64,000 nucleotides of DNA, from contig CAWAFH010000018.1 in NCBI GenBank assembly GCA_963781265.1, forward strand, positions 248,001-312,000. The letters are read 5' to 3'. Shown piece by piece: positions 33,352 through 41,779 of this stretch. Under the pieces are notes generated by a model. That model ran no database searches and was not told where the DNA came from. It saw nothing but the letters and a program-made list of their open reading frames with translations. This stretch comes from WHSW01 sp963781265. Lineage in GTDB: Bacteria > Actinomycetota > Thermoleophilia > Solirubrobacterales > 70-9. Position numbers and translations under genes: made by a program. Positions within the stretch are counted from its first letter, which is position 1. Every line of letters begins with the position of its first letter.

Positions 33352-34143
33352 TCATCCCTGCCAGCGCCCCAGCACCGCGGTCGCCGTCTCCGCCGCCTCG
33401 GCGAGCGCGGCGCGCGCGTTGGCGGCCGCCTTGCGGCTGTAGCGCGGGGTCGGCATCGAGACCGAGATCGCCGCGACCACCTTGTCGTCGAGGTCGCGGA
33501 TCGGCACGGCGATGCAGCGCAGGCCGATCGCGAACTCCTCGTCGTCGACCGCGTAGCCGCGCTCGCGGGTGCGCTCGAGCTCGGTGAGGAGCGCCGGGAC
33601 CGAGACGATCGTGTGGTCGGTGAGCTTGTCGAGCTCGGCGCCGTCCAGCCTCCGCCCGGCCTCCTGCGGATCGAGCGAGGCGAGCAGCGCTTTGCCGATC
33701 GCGCTCGTGTAAGCGGGCAGGCGGGCGCCGGCGCGCGAGGTCAGCTTCATCGGGTGCGGCGACTCCGACAGCGCGAGATAGACCGCCGAGACCCCTTCGA
33801 GGGTCGCCAGCTGCACGGTCTCGCCGGTGCGCTCGACCACCTCGTCCATCAGCGGCTTCATCAGCGTGCGCAGGTCGTCGACCTCGTGGAAGGCCTGGGC
33901 GAGCTCCCAGATCCGGCTGCCGAGCCGGTAGTGGCGCTCGTCGTCGATCGACAGGTAGCCGCGCGCCTCCATCGTCCGCAGCAGCGAGTAGGCGGAGCTC
34001 TTCGGCAGCGCCAGCGCCGCGGAGATCTCCGAGAACGGCAGCGCGCCGCGCTCGGCGACCAGGTCGAGCACCGCCATCACCCGGTCGGCCGACTTGACCA
34101 GCCCGCCGTTGGCGGACCGCGGAGCGATCGCCGCCTTCGCCAT
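33352..34143 (-). CDS. IclR-family transcriptional regulator
   Basis: The 263-residue protein has an N-terminal winged helix (SADRVMAVLDLVAERGALPFSEISAALALPKSSAYSLLRTM) and a C-terminal effector-binding domain (LPAYTSAIGKALLASLD, ERGYAVDDEEFAIGLRCIAVPI). IclR regulators usually respond to small carbon compounds of the pathway they control. It is embedded in the minus-strand operon, overlapping the SDR stop (TGATG), and most likely regulates both divergent arms of the catabolic locus through the 36.1 kb intergenic region. Confidence 0.93.
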   Translation of the reverse strand: MAKAAIAPRSANGGLVKSADRVMAVLDLVAERGALPFSEISAALALPKSSAYSLLRTMEARGYLSIDDERHYRLGSRIWELAQAFHEVDDLRTLMKPLMDEVVERTGETVQLATLEGVSAVYLALSESPHPMKLTSRAGARLPAYTSAIGKALLASLDPQEAGRRLDGAELDKLTDHTIVSVPALLTELERTRERGYAVDDEEFAIGLRCIAVPIRDLDDKVVAAISVSMPTPRYSRKAAANARAALAEAAETATAVLGRWQG

Positions 34144-34961
34144 CAGCCGTCCTCGCCCTCGACCCGCATGGCGCCGACGATGTCGAGGTTGGCCTTGAAC
34201 GCCATGTAGCCGCTGTCGATCGGGATCACGGCCCCTGTCATCGCCGCCGCCTCGTCGGAGGCGAGGTAGACGACCAGCGGCGCGATCTCCTCCGGGCTCG
34301 GCACCGGCAGCAGGTGCAGCGCGTCGACGGCGCGTGCCGAGTCCTTGTTCGCCAACCACTCCTGCTGGGGCTCGCTGGAGACGAAGCTCGGGCAGATCGC
34401 GTTCACGCGCACCCCGTCGCGCGCGATCCCGGCGGCGAACGAGCGCGTCAGCGCGACCACGCCGCCCTTGGCCGCGGTGTAGGCGTCGAGCCCGGCGCAG
34501 CCGATCAGCGCGTCGGTGGTCGCGGTGAGGATGATCGAGCCCGAGCCCTGCTCGATCATCCGGCGGCCGGCGTGCTTGGCGCAGTTGAAGGTCCCGGTCA
34601 GGACCAGGTCGAGCATCCGCTGCCAGACCTCGTCGGGCAGCTCGGTGATCCGCCCGTCCTCGTTGTTGACGAAGGGCACGTCGACCGCGCAGTGAAAGAG
34701 CGTGTCGAGCGAGCCCCAGCGCTCGACCGTCCGGGCCACCAGCGCCTCCACCGCCGCCGCGTCGGTGACGTCGGTGAGGTCGGCGACCGCCTCGCCGCCG
34801 TCGGCGGTGATCTGGGCCGCGACCCGCTCGCCGCGCTCGGGGTCGATCTCGGCGATCACCACCCGAGCCCCCTCAACCGCCATCGCGGTCGCCCCGGCAC
34901 GCCCGATCCCCGAGCCGGCCCCGGTGACCACCGCGACCTTGCCGTCAAGCCTGTTCGCCAT
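34143..34961 (-). CDS. Short-chain dehydrogenase/reductase of the catabolic locus
   Basis: The 272-residue NAD(P) oxidoreductase has VVTGAGSGIGRAGATAMAVEG, a Ser region ILTATTDALIGCAG, the catalytic DAYTAAKGG (Tyr and Lys), and VNAICPSFVSSEP. The Ser usually before the catalytic Tyr appears replaced by Thr/Ala in TATTD, a possible variation worth noting. It starts inside the 3' end of the amidohydrolase gene (17-base overlap). Together with amidohydrolase, a second SDR and an FAH-family hydrolase it fits an oxidative sugar or sugar-acid route. Confidence 0.88.
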   Translation of the reverse strand: MANRLDGKVAVVTGAGSGIGRAGATAMAVEGARVVIAEIDPERGERVAAQITADGGEAVADLTDVTDAAAVEALVARTVERWGSLDTLFHCAVDVPFVNNEDGRITELPDEVWQRMLDLVLTGTFNCAKHAGRRMIEQGSGSIILTATTDALIGCAGLDAYTAAKGGVVALTRSFAAGIARDGVRVNAICPSFVSSEPQQEWLANKDSARAVDALHLLPVPSPEEIAPLVVYLASDEAAAMTGAVIPIDSGYMAFKANLDIVGAMRVEGEDG

Positions 34962-36099
34962 CGCTGCTCCTCTCGGGTTGGCCCAGGATCCGGCGGGCGT
35001 TGTCGGCGTAGATCGCCCGCAGACTCTCATCTGAGAGCCCCAGCGCCGAGATCGCCCAGCGTCCGGCGGGGGGTGGGACCTCATCCCCGGTGTACTCGTA
35101 GGCCTCGTCGGAGGCCTCGAGGAAGCGGAAGATCCGCTCCATCTCGGCGTCGCTCGGCGGGAGCAGGTCGGAGCCGAACAGGATCCGCTCGCGGTGGGTA
35201 TCGACGAACCGCCGCGCCGCCCGCGGTTGGCGCCCGAGGTCGGAGACCCGGGCCGAGATGTCGACGTGCAGGTTCGGGAGCCGGTCCAGTAGCGAGCCGA
35301 GCCAGGCGAGGTCCTCGGCGTTGCCAGCCAGGTGGGCGCCGACGAAGGTGGTCTGTGGATGCGCGGCGACCAGCGCCTCGAACGACTCCATCAGCCGGCC
35401 GTGCGAGGGGAATCCGGGCCCGCAGAACGACCACTCGGGGTGGGCGAGCAGCTCCTCGAGCCGCTCGTTGTGGCGGTCGACCGGGTCGAAGAAGGCGGGC
35501 GGGTCGGCGGTGTGGATCAGCACCGGGAGGTCGAGCTCGCCGGCGGCGGCGAACACCGGTGCGGCGCGCTCGTCGTCGGGCAGCAGCAGCTCGCCGTCGG
35601 CGTCGCGGAAGCCGAGCCCGAGCGTCTTCCAGACCTTGAGCCCGCAGGCCCCGGCGTCGGCCGAGCGGCGCAGCGACTCCGCCAGGCGCTCGCCGAAGTC
35701 GTCGCCCGCCGCCGCCAGCGTCCAGTCGAGCTGACAGAAGGTGAGGAAGCGGCCGGGGTGGGCGCGGTCGAGGCGCTCGAGGTTCGCCTCGAGCTCGGCG
35801 TCCCAGCCGCCGTCGAGGTTGACCGTGGCCTCGATCGAGTGGCGGTCGCAGAGCTCGAGGTAGGCCTCGGGCTCGACCGCCCAGGCATCGTGGCGGCGCC
35901 CGGCGAGGTCGGCGGCGACCCAGTCGCCGTCGGGGTCGAGCCAGCGGCCGAGGTGGGCGTGGAAGTCGATCGCCGGAAAGCGCGGGCGCTCGATCCGGGT
36001 GCGCTCGAGCGCCAGCTTGCTCACCGGGGCGTAGTCGGCGAGCGGCAACCTGGCGAGGTCGGCGAGCGACGAGACGGTCTGCGAGGCGGTCGTTTGCAT
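34945..36099 (-). CDS. Amidohydrolase-family (PF04909-type) metal-dependent hydrolase
   Basis: The 384-residue TIM-barrel protein begins its catalytic domain with the metal ligands in AIDFHAHLGRW, then GLKVWKTLGLG (Lys), a His in LPVLIHTADPPAFFDP, a His in TTFVGAHLAGNAEDL, and the Asp in ILFGSDLLPPSD. This family includes sugar lactonases such as L-fucono- and L-rhamnono-lactonase and decarboxylases such as ACMSD. Given the neighbouring SDRs and sugar importer, a lactonase role is plausible but unproven. It is the first gene of the minus-strand arm. Confidence 0.85.
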   Translation of the reverse strand: MQTTASQTVSSLADLARLPLADYAPVSKLALERTRIERPRFPAIDFHAHLGRWLDPDGDWVAADLAGRRHDAWAVEPEAYLELCDRHSIEATVNLDGGWDAELEANLERLDRAHPGRFLTFCQLDWTLAAAGDDFGERLAESLRRSADAGACGLKVWKTLGLGFRDADGELLLPDDERAAPVFAAAGELDLPVLIHTADPPAFFDPVDRHNERLEELLAHPEWSFCGPGFPSHGRLMESFEALVAAHPQTTFVGAHLAGNAEDLAWLGSLLDRLPNLHVDISARVSDLGRQPRAARRFVDTHRERILFGSDLLPPSDAEMERIFRFLEASDEAYEYTGDEVPPPAGRWAISALGLSDESLRAIYADNARRILGQPERSSDGEQA

Positions 36100-36108
36100 G
36101 ACCCGGAC

Positions 36109-36129
36109 GCGAATGTTATCGTGGTTCGC
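36109..36129. promoter_or_regulatory. Candidate IclR operator between the divergent arms
   Basis: GCGAA (36109-36113) and TTCGC (36125-36129) form an inverted repeat with an 11-base spacer in the only intergenic region (54 bases) between the amidohydrolase and GH4 genes. Confidence 0.4.
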
Positions 36130-36153
36130 AAGGAGAGACGGTAGTTCCTATAC

Positions 36154-37479
36154 ATGAACTCCACACCGAAGATTGCCTTCATCGGGGCAGGTAGCGCGAC
36201 CTTCACCCGGATGCTGATCGGCGACCTGCTCAGCTATCCGGAGCTGCGCCAGGCAACGATCTCGCTGCACGACATCGACGCGGAGCGGCTCGAGACCGCC
36301 GAGGGCGTCGCCAGGGCGACCGCGAGCGAGGCGGGGGCAACGCCGGCGATCGAAGCCCACCTCGACCGCCGGGCGGCGCTCGAGGGGGCCGACTTCGCGA
36401 TCAACATGATCCAGGTCGGCGGCCACGCGGCGACTCTGATCGACCACGAGATCCCGAAGCGCCACGGCCTGCGCCAGACGGTCGGCGACACGCTCGGGAT
36501 CGGCGGCATCTTCCGCGCCCTGCGGACGATCCCGGTGATGCAGGGGATCGGCAACGACATGTCCGAGGTCTGCCCGGACGCCTGGCTCCTCAACTACACG
36601 AACCCGATGGCGATGCTGTGCTGGGCCACCTACAGCGGCTCGCCGCTGCAGAAGGTGGTCGGGCTCTGCCACTCGGTCCAGAACACCACCCGCGAGCTGG
36701 CGGAGATCGTCGACGTCCCCTTCGACGAGGTCACCTTTCTCGGCGCCGGGGTCAACCACCAAGCCTTCATCCTGCGCTTCGAGCGCGACGGCGAAAGCCT
36801 CTACCCGGCGCTCGACGAGGCGATCGAACGCGATCCCGAGCTGCTGCACCGGGTGCGGGTCCAGATCTACCGCGCCTTCGGCTTCTTTCCGACCGAGTCG
36901 AGCCGCCACTCCGCCGAGTACCTGCCCTGGTTCATGCGCCACGACTACGAGATCGAGCGGATGCGGATCGTCGAGTCGAGCTACCTCGACGAGAGCGAGG
37001 AAAACCTGGCCGAGTACGAGCTCAACCGCGAGCGCCTCGCGAGCGGCGAGCCGCTGCCGATCGAGCCCTCGATCGAGTACGCGCCGCAGATCATCCACTC
37101 GATCGTCACCGGCGAGCCGCGGGTTGTCTACGGCAACGTCGAGAACACGGCCCTGATCGAGAACCTGCCCCGCGGCGCCTGCGTCGAGGTCCCGTGCGCG
37201 GTCGACTCGAGCGGCCTGCGCCCGCTGCACGTCGGCGAGCTGCCGCCGCAGCTGGCGGCGCTCAACCGGACTTTCCTCAACGTCGGCGAGCTGACCGTGA
37301 GCGCGGCGCTCGAGGGTCGGCGCGACCGGGTGCTGCAGGCGGCGCTGCTCGACCCGAACACCGCCGCCTCGCTCAGGATCGAGCAGATCGAGGCGCTGGT
37401 CGACGACCTGATCGATGCCCACGGTGCCGCCCTTCCCGAGGGGATCGGCGCGGGCGCCGCGACCGGAGCACGCTCGTGA
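36154..37479 (+). CDS. Glycoside hydrolase family 4 (alpha-glucosidase/alpha-galactosidase type)
   Basis: GH4 enzymes cleave glycosides by an NAD+-dependent redox-elimination mechanism with a divalent metal. The 441-residue protein has the Rossmann start KIAFIGAGSATFTRMLIGDLL, NPMAMLCWA, the metal Cys in GLCHSVQNTTREL, and the metal His in GVNHQAFILRF. It also has YRAFGFFPTESSRHSAEYLPW, typical of the alpha-galactosidase (MelA) and alpha-glucuronidase branch. It works in the cytoplasm on sugars brought in by the ABC transporter encoded downstream. Its stop overlaps the next SDR start (GTGA). Confidence 0.93.
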   Translation: MNSTPKIAFIGAGSATFTRMLIGDLLSYPELRQATISLHDIDAERLETAEGVARATASEAGATPAIEAHLDRRAALEGADFAINMIQVGGHAATLIDHEIPKRHGLRQTVGDTLGIGGIFRALRTIPVMQGIGNDMSEVCPDAWLLNYTNPMAMLCWATYSGSPLQKVVGLCHSVQNTTRELAEIVDVPFDEVTFLGAGVNHQAFILRFERDGESLYPALDEAIERDPELLHRVRVQIYRAFGFFPTESSRHSAEYLPWFMRHDYEIERMRIVESSYLDESEENLAEYELNRERLASGEPLPIEPSIEYAPQIIHSIVTGEPRVVYGNVENTALIENLPRGACVEVPCAVDSSGLRPLHVGELPPQLAALNRTFLNVGELTVSAALEGRRDRVLQAALLDPNTAASLRIEQIEALVDDLIDAHGAALPEGIGAGAATGARS

Positions 37480-38297
37480 GCACCGAGGCCGCCGACACCG
37501 CCGCCGCTCCGAGCGCCGACGACGGCGGCGAGAGCCCCGCCGGGACCACGGTCGTGGTCGGCGCCGCGCAGGGGATCGGCGCCGGGATCGCGCGGCGGCT
37601 GGCGGCCGAGACCTGGACCACGCGGCTGGTGCTCGCCGACATCAAGCTCGATGGCGCCCGCGCGCTGGCCGGCGAGCTCGCCGGCGACGAGGCCGAGGTC
37701 GAGGCGATCGCGGTCGACGTCACCGACGGCGCCTCGGTCGACGAGCTCGTCGCGGCGACCGCCGAGGCCGAGCGGGTCGTGATCGCCGCCGGCCTGTTCG
37801 CGCCGGCGCCGGCGCTCGAGGTCGGGCGCGAGGAGTTCGCGCGGATCTTCGAGGTCAACACCGAGGGCGTCTTCTTCGTCGCCCAGGCCTACGCCCGGAT
37901 GATGGCCGAGCGCGGCCACGGCGCGATCGTCGGAGTGGCCTCGATCGCCGCCCGGATGCCCCGCATGCGCCAGACCTCCTACTGCAGCTCGAAGGCCGGC
38001 ATGCGCCAGGCCCTGCGGGTGCTCGGGATGGAGGTCGGGCCGCTCGGAGTGCGGGTGAACACGGTCTCGCCTGGGGCCACCGACACGCCGATGATGCGGG
38101 CGCTGGCCGCCGACCACAGCTCGGTCGACGACCTCGCGCAGGGCTCGATCGAGGCGATGCGCCCGCGGATCCCCAACGGCCGGGTCGCCCGGCCTGAGGA
38201 CGTCGCCGCGGTGGTCAGCTTCCTGCTCGCGCCCGGAAGCGAGCACGTGATGCTCGAGGACATCGTCGTCGACGGCGGCGAGCTGCTCGGGATGTGA
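37476..38297 (+). CDS. Second short-chain dehydrogenase of the catabolic locus
   Basis: The 273-residue protein has a 25-residue acidic/Ala-rich N terminus followed by TVVVGAAQGIGAGIARRLAA, the Asn in EVNTEGVFF, Ser in VGVASIAARMP, the catalytic SYCSSKAGM (Tyr, Lys) and VNTVSPGATDTPM. This is a classical SDR, with a C terminus VDGGELLGM like 3-oxoacyl reductase and 2,3-dihydro-2,3-dihydroxybenzoate dehydrogenase relatives. It probably oxidises a sugar or sugar acid released by GH4. The start GTG overlaps the GH4 stop. Confidence 0.88.
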   Translation: MSTEAADTAAAPSADDGGESPAGTTVVVGAAQGIGAGIARRLAAETWTTRLVLADIKLDGARALAGELAGDEAEVEAIAVDVTDGASVDELVAATAEAERVVIAAGLFAPAPALEVGREEFARIFEVNTEGVFFVAQAYARMMAERGHGAIVGVASIAARMPRMRQTSYCSSKAGMRQALRVLGMEVGPLGVRVNTVSPGATDTPMMRALAADHSSVDDLAQGSIEAMRPRIPNGRVARPEDVAAVVSFLLAPGSEHVMLEDIVVDGGELLGM

Positions 38298-38331
38298 ATC
38301 GGATGCGTAAATCACGATGAGAGGAGTCACG

Positions 38332-39657
38332 GTGAGGTCGAGGTTCGAAACGAGGCTCGGGACGAGCCTGGCGGCGCTGGTGCTGCTCGGCGGAGCGATC
38401 GCGGGTTGCGGCGGCGGTGACGAGTCGACCGACGACTCCTCGGCGAGCAACGGCGGCGAGCCGGTCGAGATCGAGTTCTGGCATGGGCAGACGCAGGGCC
38501 CGGCCGAGCTGCTGCAGACGATGATCGACGACTTCAACAGCACCCATCCGGACGTGGTCGTCTCCAAGGACGCGGGCGGGGTCAACTCCGACCGGATGCT
38601 GCAGAAGGTGACCGCCGGCCTGCAGGCCGACAACTACCCCGACATCGCCTACATCTACGGCTCCGACCTCGCCAACCTCGCGCAGGGCGAGCAGCTCCTC
38701 GATCTGTCGACCGCGATCGACGACGGCGATCTCAACTGGGACCGGTTCGTCGACGCCGGCAAGGAGGCGGTCACCGTCGACGACAAGCCGCGCGCGGTTC
38801 CGGCGTTCATCGACAACCTGGCCGTCGTCTACAACAAGAAGATCTTCGACGACGCCGGCGTCCCCTATCCGACCGACGATTGGACCTGGGACGACTTCCT
38901 GAGCACGGCGGCCGAGCTCAACGACCCGGAGGCCGGGATCGCCGGCTTCGGCTGGCCGGGCACCGGCGACGAGGACACGACCTGGCGCATCTGGCCGCTG
39001 ATCTGGCAGCAGGGCGGCGACATCGTCAGTGAGGACGGCGACAGCGTCGGCTTCGACGGCGCCAGCGGGGAGGCGGCGCTCGACGTGGTCGCCCAGGCCG
39101 CGGCCGACGACTCGGTCTACATCGACAGCACCGCCGGCAGCGAGCGCATGCAGCAGCTGTTCGCCAGCGGCAAGATGGCGATGAACGTCGCCGGTCCGTA
39201 CACGCTGCCCGAATACGTCGACGCCAAGGTCGACTATGGGGTGGCCTCGATGCCGTCGTTCGGCGGTGAGCACACGACGATCGCCGGCCCTGATACCTGG
39301 GCGATCTTCGACAACGGCGACGAGCGGGTCGCGGCGGCGCTCGAGTTCATGGACTGGTTCTCGGAGCCCGCGCAGCAGCTGCGCTGGATCAGCGAGGCCG
39401 GGAGCCTGCCGTTGACCAACGACGTCCAGGACGCCGACGGATACGCCGACTACGAGAAGAGCCTCCCTGGGCTCGACAAGTTCATCGAGAACACGAACCT
39501 GGCCCGGACCAGGGCGACGGTCCCCGAGTATCCGCAGATCTCGCAGGCGATGGGCAAGGCGGTCGCCTCGGTGCTCTACGGCGAGGCCGACCCGAGCGAG
39601 GCGCTGAGCGAGGCGGTCGACACCGCGAATAGCGAGCTCCAGGTCCCGGGGCCCTGA
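38332..39657 (+). CDS. ABC sugar transporter, extracellular solute-binding lipoprotein
   Basis: The precursor of about 441 residues starts with a signal peptide and lipobox (LVLLGGAIAGCGGG), then a Ser/Asp-rich linker and a family 1 solute-binding fold (IEFWHGQTQGPAELLQTMIDDFN, YPDIAYIYGSDLANLA, AVPAFIDNLAVVYNKKIFDDAG, FASGKMAMNVAGPYTLPEY). It captures an oligosaccharide or glycoside outside the membrane. I prefer the GTG at 38332, which has AGAGGAG at the right distance; the ATG at 38317 has no ribosome site. Confidence 0.93.
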   Translation: MRSRFETRLGTSLAALVLLGGAIAGCGGGDESTDDSSASNGGEPVEIEFWHGQTQGPAELLQTMIDDFNSTHPDVVVSKDAGGVNSDRMLQKVTAGLQADNYPDIAYIYGSDLANLAQGEQLLDLSTAIDDGDLNWDRFVDAGKEAVTVDDKPRAVPAFIDNLAVVYNKKIFDDAGVPYPTDDWTWDDFLSTAAELNDPEAGIAGFGWPGTGDEDTTWRIWPLIWQQGGDIVSEDGDSVGFDGASGEAALDVVAQAAADDSVYIDSTAGSERMQQLFASGKMAMNVAGPYTLPEYVDAKVDYGVASMPSFGGEHTTIAGPDTWAIFDNGDERVAAALEFMDWFSEPAQQLRWISEAGSLPLTNDVQDADGYADYEKSLPGLDKFIENTNLARTRATVPEYPQISQAMGKAVASVLYGEADPSEALSEAVDTANSELQVPGP

Positions 39658-39669
39658 CCAGCGGATGAG

Positions 39670-40581
39670 ATGAGCGCCGAGCCGGCCGCGCCGCGGAGGA
39701 CCCTCGCCCAGCGGGTCCTGGGAGACAGCCCGACCGCCTGGGCGTTCGTCCTCCCGGCGGTGGTGATCATCGTCGGGCTGTCGATCGTGCCGATCGGCTG
39801 GTCGCTGCTGCTGTCGTTCAACTCCGCCGACCTGATCGCGCCCGCGCAGTGGGTGGGGCTGTCGAACTACGACGCGCTGTTCAAGGACCCCGGGGTCCGC
39901 GACGCGGTCATGCACACGATTGTCTACACGGCCCTCTTCGTCCCGATCTCGACCGGCCTCGGGCTGTTCCTGGCGATGGCGCTCAATCGCCGCATCCGCT
40001 GGATCGGCATCTACCGGACCGCCTTCCTCGCCCCGTTCATCGCCTCGGTGGCCGCCCAGGGGGTGCTGTTCTCGTTCATCTTCGACGAGCGCTTCGGGGT
40101 CGCCAACGCGCTCCTCGACGCGCTCGGCCTGCCGCGCCAGGGCTTTCTCGGCGATCCCGACCAGGCGATGTTCGTGATCGTCCTGATCGGGATCTGGGGC
40201 GGGATCGGGTTCCCGCTGGTGATCTATCTCGCGGCGCTCCAGGACGTTCCCCGCGAGCTGGTCGACGCCGCCTCGGTCGACGGCGCGCGCAACTGGGCGA
40301 CGCTCTGGCACGTGATCCTGCCGCAGCTGCTGCCGGTGACGATTTTCCTTGTCGTCTGGCAGACGCTGCTCTCGCTGCAGCTGTTCGACCTCGTCTACGC
40401 GACCACCCGCGGCGGGCCGTTGGATTCGACGGTGGTGATCGTCTACTACGTCTACAACCAGGCCTTCGAGCTCTTCCACGCCGGGTACGCGGCCGCCGTT
40501 GCGTATGTCGTCGCGTTGTTCCTGATCCTGCTCGTCGGCGCGCAACTCGTCTACAACCGGGTGCGCACGAGGCACGCATGA
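39670..40581 (+). CDS. ABC sugar transporter permease (MalF/UgpA type)
   Basis: The 303-residue inner-membrane subunit has six predicted helices and the EAA loop that contacts the ATPase (VPRELVDAASVDGARNWATLWHVILPQLLPV). The start region (AWAFVLPAVVIIVGLSIVPIGWSLLLSF) is typical of MalF-like subunits without the long extra periplasmic loop. It lies 12 bases after the binding-protein gene and its stop overlaps the second permease start (ATGA). Confidence 0.94.
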   Translation: MSAEPAAPRRTLAQRVLGDSPTAWAFVLPAVVIIVGLSIVPIGWSLLLSFNSADLIAPAQWVGLSNYDALFKDPGVRDAVMHTIVYTALFVPISTGLGLFLAMALNRRIRWIGIYRTAFLAPFIASVAAQGVLFSFIFDERFGVANALLDALGLPRQGFLGDPDQAMFVIVLIGIWGGIGFPLVIYLAALQDVPRELVDAASVDGARNWATLWHVILPQLLPVTIFLVVWQTLLSLQLFDLVYATTRGGPLDSTVVIVYYVYNQAFELFHAGYAAAVAYVVALFLILLVGAQLVYNRVRTRHA

Positions 40582-41399
40582 GTGCCCGGCTGCCGTTCAA
40601 CCCCTGGCACCTGGTGCTGGCGCCGGCGGCGATCCTCTTCGCCCTGCCGCTGATCTGGATGATCCTGAGCTCGTTCATGTCGAACGCCCAGATCAACCAG
40701 TTCCCGCCGACGATCATTCCAGACTCGCTTCACCTCGACGGCTGGAGCACAGTCCTTGGGGACTCCGACTTCCCACGGTGGTTCCTCAACTCGACGATCG
40801 TCGCGCTGGTGACCGTGGCCTCGAACCTGGTCTTCTGCACGCTTGCCGGCTACGCCTTTGCGCGACTGCGGTTCCGCGGCTCGACGCTGCTCTTCCTGCT
40901 CATCCTCCTGACCCTGATCATCCCGTTCCAGTTGACGATGATCCCGACCTTCATCGTCATGGACAAGCTCGGGCTGGTCGACACGCTCGGTGCTCTGATC
41001 GTGCCGCAGCTCGTGCTCCCGCTCGGCGTCTTCCTGATGCGCCAGTTCTTCGTCAACCTCCCGCGTGAGGTCGAGGAGGCGGCGCGGATCGACGGCTGCT
41101 CTCGCCTCGGTGTCCTGCTCCACGTCGCCGTGCCGTTGGCCAAGCCGGCCCTCGCGACCCTCGCGGCGCTTACCTTCCTGCTGATGTGGAACGACCTGCT
41201 CTGGCCGCTGATCGCGATCAACTCGGACGAGAACGCCACCCTGCCGCTCGGGCTGACCACGTTCCAGGGCCAGCACACCCAGGACTTCGGCGCGGTGATG
41301 GCCGGCAACGTGATCACGGTAGTCCCGGTGCTGCTCGCGTTCCTGTTCGCGCAGCGCTCGTTCATTTCGTCGCTGACCTCCAGCGCGGTCAAGGGATAG
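40578..41399 (+). CDS. ABC sugar transporter permease (MalG/UgpE type)
   Basis: The 273-residue partner permease has six predicted helices, with PWHLVLAPAAILFALPLIWMI at the N terminus and the EAA loop LPREVEEAARIDGCSRLGVLLHVAVPLAKPAL. It should pair with the MalF-like subunit to form the channel. The order binding protein, MalF-like, MalG-like is standard for family 1 sugar importers. The RidA gene follows after 7 bases, so it is transcribed with the importer. Confidence 0.94.
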   Translation: MSARLPFNPWHLVLAPAAILFALPLIWMILSSFMSNAQINQFPPTIIPDSLHLDGWSTVLGDSDFPRWFLNSTIVALVTVASNLVFCTLAGYAFARLRFRGSTLLFLLILLTLIIPFQLTMIPTFIVMDKLGLVDTLGALIVPQLVLPLGVFLMRQFFVNLPREVEEAARIDGCSRLGVLLHVAVPLAKPALATLAALTFLLMWNDLLWPLIAINSDENATLPLGLTTFQGQHTQDFGAVMAGNVITVVPVLLAFLFAQRSFISSLTSSAVKG

Positions 41400-41406
41400 G
41401 AGCCAG

Positions 41407-41775
41407 ATGAAGCAGGGAGTCCAGGGAACAACGCCGGCGGGGGCCTACTCGCCGGGGGTGATCGCCGAGGGGCGTTTCGTCTACGTCTCCGGGCAGGGCC
41501 CGGTGCGCGACGGCGCGCTCGAGACGGGGACGATCGAGGACGAGACGCGGCTGGTGATGGAGAACCTCGGCGCTGTGCTGGCCGAGGCCGGGGCGAGCTA
41601 CGACGACGTGGTCCGCTGCGGCGTCTTCCTCGCCGACCTCGATGACTTCGAGGCGATGAACGCGGTCTACGCGAGCTTCTTCTCCGACCCGCTGCCGGCG
41701 CGGACCACGGTTGGCGCCCAGCTCCCCGGGATCAAGGTCGAGATCGACTGCGTCGCGGTGCTGAGGGCGGAGTAG
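41407..41775 (+). CDS. RidA-family (reactive enamine/imine deaminase) protein
   Basis: The 122-residue protein has the RidA fold: TPAGAYSPGVIAEGRFVYVSGQGPV, QTxxVMENLGAVLAEAG-like TRLVMENLG, and the active-site Arg in PARTTVGAQLPGIKVEIDCVAVL. RidA proteins hydrolyse reactive 2-aminoacrylate-type enamines made by PLP enzymes. Its presence next to a D-threonine-aldolase-like PLP enzyme suggests that the pathway generates an enamine or imine. It lies between the permease and ATPase genes, an unusual position. Confidence 0.9.
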   Translation: MKQGVQGTTPAGAYSPGVIAEGRFVYVSGQGPVRDGALETGTIEDETRLVMENLGAVLAEAGASYDDVVRCGVFLADLDDFEAMNAVYASFFSDPLPARTTVGAQLPGIKVEIDCVAVLRAE

Positions 41776-41779
41776 GCCG

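Noticed and set aside
38215..40575. 786-codon minus-strand frame opposite the sugar binding protein and permease
   Set aside because: It lies antisense to genes with clear families; its composition is typical of the complement of high-GC coding DNA.
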